In this document: positions 56,681-64,000 of the stretch, piece by piece
How positions within the stretch are numbered: the first letter of the stretch is position 1
Layout: the number at the start of each line of letters is the position of its first letter
Notes under the pieces: generated by a model
Seen by the model: the letters and a program-made list of their open reading frames with translations, nothing else
Databases searched by the model: none
Told to the model about the DNA's origin: nothing
Position numbers and translations under genes: made by a program
Origin: Patiria miniata
Lineage: Eukaryota; Echinodermata; Asteroidea; Valvatida; Asterinidae
Assembly: GCF_015706575.1 (NCBI RefSeq)
Contig: NW_024037062.1
Span: 3,282,811-3,346,810 of the forward strand
Length of the DNA: 64,000 bases
Reading direction: 5' to 3'

Positions 56681-57042
56681 TCGCATCTTGGAATAACGCA
56701 ATACGCAGGGTGCGATATGGACCGTGCAATACAGCTTCATATCACACTGTTGTTGCCATGGATCGACCAATCAGGATCGAGGATACAGGTTTGCTTAAAG
56801 ACAATATATGATAACGCATTCAATGAATAAACATATATGTGCCACCTTTAAAGCGCAGGTTGGCATAATTGTACATGCACATTTATCGGCTACATTAAAG
56901 TCACAATTAAGCATATTCACTTTCTCTACTTATTGACAACACGAAAAATAAAACAGATGCATGTTCAGCTCAGAAAAGCCTCTGATAGAAAAGTGGAAAA
57001 AAAAAGTCTTTATCGTTTCTCTGATCTTACGGCGGTGCTATA

Positions 57043-57485
57043 CAGGGTGAGTAAAAAAAAAACACGAAACCAAAATGTCGGGACCATTGTTCTATTGAAG
57101 TTCTGCATGTAGCACTTTCAAAATCTAGGATATAAAATCTCAATTTATAAGCTTTTTTTAGTACAAGAATCATTCAAATCACTTATTTGCTTTTTAAGTT
57201 ACGGAATTTTAAACACAACCACTGTTTTAAAGTTCTGTCCATGGATCACACAAAAGGTGTGCGTTCTTTCAGCAAACCGAAAACAATTCACATACATCCC
57301 TATGGTTTTTGTTTTCGTTTTGACAAAAGAATACTCACCTGTTTGCAATTCGAATGATTCTTGTACTAAAAAAAAGAGCTCATGAATTCAGCTTTCATAT
57401 CTTAGATTTTGAAAAGTGCTACATGCAATAACTTCACTAAAACAATGGTCCCGACATTTGGGTTTCTTTTTTTTTACTCATACTG
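57043..57485. mobile_element. Foldback mariner-like MITE (copy 2)
   Basis: TA at 57041-57042 and 57486-57487. Ends CAGGGTGAGTAAAAA and ACTCATACTG. Same family as 3255-3748. The unoccupied paralogous TA is at 13751-13752 in duplication copy 1. Confidence 0.8.
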
Positions 57486-58795
57486 TATTCGCATATTATC
57501 TTCAGTCATGGAAACTTCAGACTGGCCACTTTTTTTGGTTTTTATATTTATCGGATCCTTCTTCAAAATACAATAAGACGTGACATACCTATGCTGATGG
57601 GGGGAATTGAGCTATCCATCCATTTATAAGAGTGTCAATCTGCTGTAATATTGCGAGAGTCAATCGTTCACCGCACACAATAGTTACGCCGCCATGTTTG
57701 TTTGCGTTATGCCTCGCTTTGATTTTCAAGGTGGCGTACCCTTGATAAATGTCTTTTGACATATACATTTGCTAATACAAACGGCTTCTTGGGCGGATAT
57801 AGCATAGTGAATGCTGGGGGTCCGGGGCATGCCCCCCCCCCCCGCCCTGAAAATTGTGAAATCTACGATGCTTTCCCCGCCACTCTATAACACTATTTGA
57901 GAATATAGGAACTTTAGAATTCTTTTTCTTTTCTTTGGGCCCCATTTTACTGGTATCATAACATTATCAGAAGCTCAGGGGCTGCATCCGCCCCCAGATT
58001 TGGGCTTAATATGAAATAAATAGAGCGAGTGTTTCTCAAATGCTTTTTTTCCGAATTACAAAATTTCAGGATAATAATTTCTCCCATACTAATTCTTTGT
58101 AGACACACCGTACCTACTAGCAACTAACACATAATAATTCTTCTTTTTTTTATTACGAGGATAATTCTTTCTTAAATTCGTACATAACATTTCTCGTATT
58201 CGTTGTCATGTTCTAAAGTTATATTAAGTCACAGGAAAAAAGCAAGCTTGCTCTAGGACGGTCCAGATTTTTCTGGAGATTTGCCTTTCTTTATAAAGTG
58301 TACTCCCAGGGTTTGTTTTCACTCTAAGTCTTACCAATCAGCTAATTATCTATACGTACACCCTGACTAACGATTAACCAGTATGCATTTTAAATGCATC
58401 AGTAATATAGATTCACAAATTTGAAAAAAAAATAAAAAGAACTAATAATATTCATCAAATTTCATTCAAATTACCGAATTATTCTTGAGTATAGCCGGTA
58501 TTTACAAGCATGAATATTTTCGTTTGGTTCTACGACAGAGCTACTTTTAACGTTGAAATCACTTGACTCACTCGTCGGCAATGTAATAAGTCTGACTTAA
58601 TAGCAGCCAATCACTTCAAACCTCATGCTACAGGACGATTTCCAGTCAGTGGGGTGAATGCGCAGGATTCTGGTGCGCAAGGCAAACGGCAGGCGAGTAG
58701 TTACCAGGGTGTTCCTGTCCTTGTTACCAGGGAACTGTTCAAAAAAGAAGAATGGTGTGTTCAGGTTGTAGACATTCGAATGGATTCATTATGTC

Positions 58796-59163
58796 CCGTG
58801 GCATATCCAGAGGGGGGGGGGGGGCAGGGGGAGGGGCAGGGGCACCGTGCACCAACCCGGATGAGTTTTGAAAGATATTTTGCACAGTAAGTATTTCTAT
58901 AAATGTTAAGAGAGTTCTGACATCAACCCAAAAAAAGAAAACCAGCTAAAAAAAAGGCAATGCAATGTGCCGTGAAAATCGGCACATAATTTATTTTCCA
59001 GTATGCATAATAATGGTTTTGAAGAGCGCTCCCATTTGGAAGATGGTCCTCCCCCCGCTTTTTGATTTTCGGAGGCCAAGTGTCGGAAGAAAAAAAATCA
59101 TGTCTACATTTCGCTGTGGATGTGCGGTTGCCCCCCTCACATCAAAAGCTGGATACGCTACTA
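58796..59163. mobile_element. hAT-type MITE (copy 2, shared with copy 1)
   Basis: Same element and same ATTATGTC target duplication as 17562-17941 (58788-58795 and 59164-59171), so it predates the duplication. Its terminal bases have mutated (CCGTGG and CTACTA). Confidence 0.8.
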
Positions 59164-60295
59164 ATTATGTCGTAACAATAGTCAGCAAAACGACTTTTGA
59201 TATTTTGATACCTTGAAACATTTCTATTAGTCAGAAGACTCATACCAATTTTTGACAAGATCGTGACCCAACTGGTCCAAAGCACCAAACTTGGTAGATA
59301 TGGTGTTGTAGCCTTAGAGAAGATATTTAGAAGGGGTGACACCTGAAATTCTTTTGGGAAGGGTGCCTAATTTGCATAAATCGTTAATCAATACCGTGTT
59401 ATATATTTATTCCCATATTTGAGTACATTTTTTATTTTATTTTTTGAAAAGTATATTTTGGGATTCAACTTACACATCCTTACTTCAATAACATTTTCTA
59501 AAGCATTTAAGACTGACTGGATAATTATGAGGACATAGTAACAATCAAAAATGGCTACTATTATACCCTCGCTCATTAACCTTGTCTCCAGAACTGATAT
59601 CATCAAGTAGTCTTGCCAAATAGTATTGTTGAGCTTCAAATTCACCAAGTTGCTTACTGGCACAGTTACTCGATTAAAAGTTCATGGAAAATCATGTGGA
59701 CAATGATAACATTGTGATATTTAACCCAGAAAACAAAAACGGGGAGCTTGATCAAATCCCCCACGATAGGCTTCGCGTAATTTTTAGCCCAATTTACGGA
59801 CACCTCATTTTCCCCCTTTTTGTTTTTCGTGGGCTAAATATCAAGATGATTAATGTTTCACATGATTTCTCATTTATTTTTGCTAGGATAACTGTCAATA
59901 CTGAGGTTTGGCAAGACTACTTGATGATATCTGAGGGAAAAGGAAATGCGCGCAACTTTAGGGTATAATGGTAGCCGTTTTGGATCTTTATTATGTCCTC
60001 ATAATCTTCAAGTCTCCGATATTCTTTAGAAAATATTATTTAAGTAAGGATATGTAAGTAAAATCCCCAAAATATGCTTTTCAAAAATAACAAAAATAAA
60101 GATCTACCCAAATATGGGAATAAATATAACACAACAGGGATGAACGCTTCATGCAAATTAGGCACTCTTCCCAAAAGAATTTCAGGTGTCACGTCTTCTA
60201 AATATCTTCTTTAGGGCTATAATAATCTATCTGCCAAATTTGGTGCTTTGGACCAGTCGGTCACGATTCCAACCGTTTGCAACCTGACTATATAC

Positions 60296-60501
60296 CTTTA
60301 TTGGTGTGCCGTCTGCATCAATCACGTTATTCCAGGACTGACCGTCATCACTGTACGTCACTTGGTACTCCGTCACCCACTGGTCGATGTCTCCACGCCC
60401 CTGGGTGATCAGACCAGTGATGGTGACTGTGCCAACGAAGTCAACCTGTATCCATGGACTTTTATCAGTGCGGTAATCGTTAACCCACCCTGCAGCGCGT
60501 C
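60296..60501 (-). CDS. F5/8 type C (discoidin) domain exon, central part, gene copy 2
   Basis: Paralog of 18505-18716, with the same acceptor (GTACAG before 60501) and donor (GTATAT after 60296). Encodes AAGWVNDYRTDKSPWIQVDF, TVTITGLITQGRGDIDQW, VTEYQVTYSDDGQSWNN and DADGTPIK. It is 6 nt shorter than copy 1 (two codons lost) and has no frameshift or stop, so frame and splice sites are preserved. The upstream domain exon should lie beyond the window; no downstream exon was recognised. Confidence 0.87.
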
Positions 60502-61036
60502 CTGTACAACAACAAAAAACCTAAGATTTCTTACTGCATTCAACGATTTAGCCATATTGCAGGAGATCTGGCTCAAATTTGGACTTCGAGGTATGTTTAA
60601 CAATCTTTGCCAATAATCTTTGTTTGACCCAACGCTAGACGACTAAGTTGACTAGCGTATCGTCCATGGGCGTTTTTTGGCCATTTTGAAAGGGGGGGGT
60701 GTCGAATCACGAAATTTGCCGACGAGCCGTCACACAAAATATTTGATAATTTCCGCCCCAAAAGATCCCTTAAATCCATTTCTAATTCCCCCACATCATG
60801 TATCATAATGGTTTATTATGTTGATTACTTTGAATGGAATTAATGGAATTAAGTTCAACTTCAAACTAAAGAAAATCGTAAAAACTGGCCCTATCATATT
60901 GAAAACGTTTTGGACATGCTCATCGCAAAACTGCGTGTACACGCCCACTGTACCTGTGGGCATACCTTGTTCAGGCCCATTCCCTTGATCCCAGCCTGGG
61001 GGTTCCTTAAATCCTAAAGTGGATTGCTTTTTATAT

Positions 61037-61145
61037 GCGAGCGGGGAGCGCGAAGCCCTGAAGGCGTGGGGTCCGGGGCCGCCTGAGGGCCCCGAAAAAG
61101 TTTTGGATTTTAGATGCTCTGTGGTGCAATCTGAAGGATTTTCTG
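61037..61145. repeat. GAAGGCGTGGGGTCC repeat block, copy 2
   Basis: Paralog of the block at 20161, with GGGCCCCGAAAAAGTTTTGG like the 32118 member. Confidence 0.6.
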
Positions 61146-61179
61146 ACGACTTATGCCGACCGCATTCCTGACGCACTTT

Positions 61180-61619
61180 CGACGCAATACGTCGGCATTC
61201 GCTATGAGTTCGTTCAGCGTGCGTTGTTTCTGCGCTGCAAGTACACTATGTATACGTCCAATATTGGCGGCTCATATGCTGACGGGGTGCGTGCCGGGAG
61301 GTCAGCGTATTACCGCGTATGAACCGCTAAATCCCCCACGAACACATAGCGTGATCGTACCGCGCACGACCGATGCGGGACCGATGCGCTGCGTATTTAT
61401 AACTTATGACCTGCGTAACAGCGTACGCAGCGTAGTTTTGTGCATGCCCAAAACTATCCGGCGAACTGGGCCGCACCATGCGTATGCCTGCGTACATAAG
61501 ACTTCCACAAAACGATAGAAATGCATATGAGGTGCGTATCGTGCGTACGTCTGCGTATGAAAAAAAGTTCAATGCGCAACTCATAAGGAATTAGGATACG
61601 CAGAAGTGTGACAGGGCCC
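61180..61619 (-). mobile_element. R5 TIR element fragment, copy c
   Basis: Ends GTGTGACAGGGCCC before TTA, as in copy a. The interior aligns with the reverse complement of copy b from CAATACGTCGGCATTCG. The left terminus is missing. Confidence 0.65.
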
Positions 61620-61764
61620 TTAGGGAGATGAGAGAGGGAGGGGGTTGGAGGTCATCACAGTTGATGTATTACATCACAAATATTACATCAAACTGAAGCT
61701 TGACAATCTTTCGAGTTTTGCCCTCTTTAGCTTGAGCCATGGATTTGAGTCGTCACCAAGGGGG

Positions 61765-62739
61765 GGGGGGGCGGAGGGGGCCCCGAGAAGATCATGAACG
61801 ATGGTCTGTGTGCCTCTTCCATTCGTAACAAAAGGGTTGTGTACAATGGTGATAATAGAAATATCCCTTTTAAAGTCGTTATTTGTACGCCTTCTTTTTT
61901 CTACAGTCTTAATTCAAACACTTGTTCCATACCAAATGTGCATATTAGTCTAGGATTGAAAGGCAAATTATATAAAAGAGTCTGTATTTGCTTCGTTCTG
62001 TCATGCAGCGAGTCCTGTACGCCGACACGTGGTCCATGCACTTACAGTGTATCGTACAAACTTCATGACGCCCCTATAATTCCTGCTTAAAAACGATTTT
62101 TTTTTTGTGGAAATGCTTTTTTGACATTTTGGTTTTTATTTCCAAAAAAGATCATCGAAGGTCTAATCTTTACTCCGTAGTCGTTTAAAGAAAATCTCTG
62201 AGTTCAACATGACCGTTTTTTAAATCAAATTGATGAACATGACGTAAGTAAAAGTGGTTCATCTCCACGGTACTTTTGCTGTGTTTCAGTGTGGCGTGAT
62301 GACTGTGTGTGGGTCAGCGCACGGCCGTTGGGCGCTAGTCTGATTCCCAGACCTGACAATTATTCCCCACGCTCACGTCTAAAATTGTAGGTCAGGCAGC
62401 CTATGTGACTAAAAGTAAAAAATGACGACATTGATGGCCCTTTTTTAAAGCTCGGCTTCGTTTCCGACTTCACCTAATCATTGATAGCTTTTAATGTTCT
62501 GATCAAATATTTAAATAAATCAATTGCTTCGTATAAACATACGGTCGTCAAATTCAAAATAGTACATGACGCTGCAAAGTTCGCCCGTACGATCCGAGTA
62601 TACTTGATGCACAAAATCGTCGTTGAATTTCAAGTTTTCTAAATGAAAGAAATGGATATTAATTATCAACTCATTTAACAGTTTTTAAAAATCAATTAGC
62701 AGTTAATTAAACATATATTGTACTCGGAAATACTCGGGC
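61765..62739. other. Gene-free stretch in copy 2
   Basis: It does not align with the equivalent part of copy 1 (20540-21030). It has a G-run at about 61760-61772 and no recognisable coding or element signal. Confidence 0.4.
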
Positions 62740-63025
62740 GCTTATGCATAATGCGGACGTGCAAGAAACAACATTTGTGTTGGTGTTGTGTGTATTATGT
62801 GACGCACACACGACGTGTAATGTACATTGAATGGAAACGGCGGGAAATACGTATATGTATGCCACAAAAGTCCACCGCGTGCGATGTAAACATATATTCA
62901 TCCGTCTTTTCTCAAGAACGGTAAGACATTAGGTTAGTTTCCTTTTAAGACATTAGAAAGAGTATAAAGAAACAACCCTAACAACATAATAATTTCATGA
63001 ATTTCAGGCCGAATAATACCCCTTA
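62740..63025 (+). repeat. Kolobok-like MITE R2, copy without the LTR element
   Basis: Aligns with 21265-21418 plus 26030-26157 and crosses the insertion point through a single CATCC at 62899-62903. This is direct evidence for the pre-insertion state of the LTR retrotransposon. Confidence 0.75.
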
Positions 63026-63950
63026 TTTAAAAGGGCCAGAACCCGATTTAACTAAACGATGCGACGCGTCGCAACTCAAGTTACGACGTGTAACACGTCG
63101 CAATTCGCGATGCGTCGTATCATCCATTAAAACTTGCGATGTGTTGAATGCGTTGTATTCAAGTGGTCATTGCCAAATAAGAAGAGTCCTTTTCTTAGCC
63201 AGTTTTATGCCTTAATCATCACATAAACGAGATTATAATACCGAGGCAGAGTGTGTAAAGTTGTAAATAGAAAATTCATTGAATAATTATGAAATAACCT
63301 GGAATATTGCAGTTACAATTTCAAAGTAGCTATACAGTCCACTGAGAGCTTGTTTTCCTTTAAAATTGCATCACACGGCCGCCATTTTATTTGACGCTTT
63401 AACAAATTTTGGGCGGAGATCCGACGACTGATTGTTGAATATCAGATGACTATTTACTGTACGCTGACTAAAGACATAAAACAGTCATCAAGTTGTGCTA
63501 TAAATACACCTACGACGCGTCGCACTTGCGGCGTGTTTTGTGAAATGGATCGCAGGACGCGTCACAGCTGCAACGCATCGTAGAGATACAACGCGTCGCA
63601 GCGCTGTGATACATCGTAAGTTACGAAGAGTTTGATGAAATCGGGTGCAGGTTTATATTTTGACCATCTCTCAGCCGGGGGGGGGGGCCTAATATGTTGG
63701 CCATCGAGTGACGATTTTGGAATTATGGCTAATTAATTATTCATGCACGAATGCTTTGTGTACACTGCGTTCATGGGGAAATTCAGTTTGCGTCGGAATT
63801 CTTTTTTAATGTTTTCGGTATCGAAAGATGCGCAAGGCTCGTAGCTAAATAGTCAGAACAGCTCAGGTCGCAATTTTTTTTTTCAAGGCTATCGCGGAAA
63901 AAGTCGAGGGGGAGGGGGCGGATTCCGCCCGGCGTTTTTAGGGTGAAACA
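63026..63950 (+). mobile_element. piggyBac-like MITE R1, copy D, interrupted
   Basis: The left end (TTTAAAAGGGCCAG) and right part (GACCATCTCTCAGCC to TTTTTAGGGTGAA) match copy C. The flanking TTAA sites have decayed. A 608-bp element is nested at 63040-63647. Confidence 0.7.
63040..63647. mobile_element. Nested TIR element with palindromic TGCGACGCGTCGCA arrays
   Basis: Flanked by CAG (63037-63039 and 63648-63650); copy C keeps one CAG (26174-26176) at the homologous site. Ends AACCCGATTT and the near inverse AAATCGGGTG. About 100 bp inside each end lie clustered CGACGCGTCGCA-type words, including the 14-bp palindrome TGCGACGCGTCGCA. No coding frame; family unassigned. Confidence 0.65.
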
Positions 63951-64000
63951 ACTGTCTTTTCTTTTAAATGGCTGTTCGAATTATAACGTGGTTAGTCTCA

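Larger units (their letters stand above)
54420..64000. repeat. Segmental duplication, copy 2 (continues past window end)
   Basis: Direct, collinear partner of 13383-26600. It differs by RTE LINE pieces and a hairpin repeat at 54557-56805, a foldback mariner element at 57043-57485, an R5 fragment at 61180-61619 and a nested element at 63040-63647. It lacks the LINE, R4 and LTR elements of copy 1. The last bases (GTGGTTAGTCTCA) align 20-30 bp short of the first discoidin exon of copy 1. Confidence 0.85.

Overview
This is animal nuclear DNA: introns with GT/AG borders, sparse exons in repeat-rich AT-leaning sequence, Rieske cholesterol desaturase, SLC16-type transporter and discoidin-domain exons, and many metazoan transposon families. 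The gene content and the 2A-carrying LINE fit an invertebrate deuterostome (echinoderm, hemichordate or similar), but I cannot name the species.

Layout. 1-7,700: a minus-strand Neverland/DAF-36 cholesterol 7-desaturase gene (2,828-6,965), flanked by two inverted copies of a TTAA-flanked MITE. Five exons join by reading, but the exon that should carry the mononuclear-iron site is not visible, and the exon phases on either side do not match. 9,554-12,936: a complete six-exon plus-strand monocarboxylate-transporter-like gene (483 aa). 13,383-26,600 and 54,420-64,000: two direct copies of a large segmental duplication. Each carries a minus-strand exon for the middle of an F5/8 type C (discoidin) domain. 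Copy 1 also has the exon for the start of the domain (26,607-26,741), and the window ends just before the matching place in copy 2. A signal-peptide exon at 45,204-45,387 has the right phase to be exon 1 of the copy 1 gene.

Mobile DNA dominates the rest. The best element is an intact Ty3-type LTR retrotransposon (21,419-26,029): identical 134-bp LTRs, a CATCC target duplication, a tRNA-Leu-like primer site and one 1306-codon gag-pol frame. The paralogous locus at 62,899-62,903 is its empty site. There is also an internally deleted LINE with a 2A-like motif, decayed LINE, RTE, L1/Tx1, BEL/Pao and hAT pieces, and several TIR families (piggyBac-like, Kolobok-like, hAT, mariner foldback, and a 1.48-kb GGTTTTCCCGGC-ended family that I cannot classify). 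Because the two duplication copies differ in their insertions, they form an internal record of which elements moved after the duplication.

No rRNA, tRNA, CRISPR or bacterial features were seen. All exon calls rest on eye-read splice sites and family motifs, without transcript or database support.
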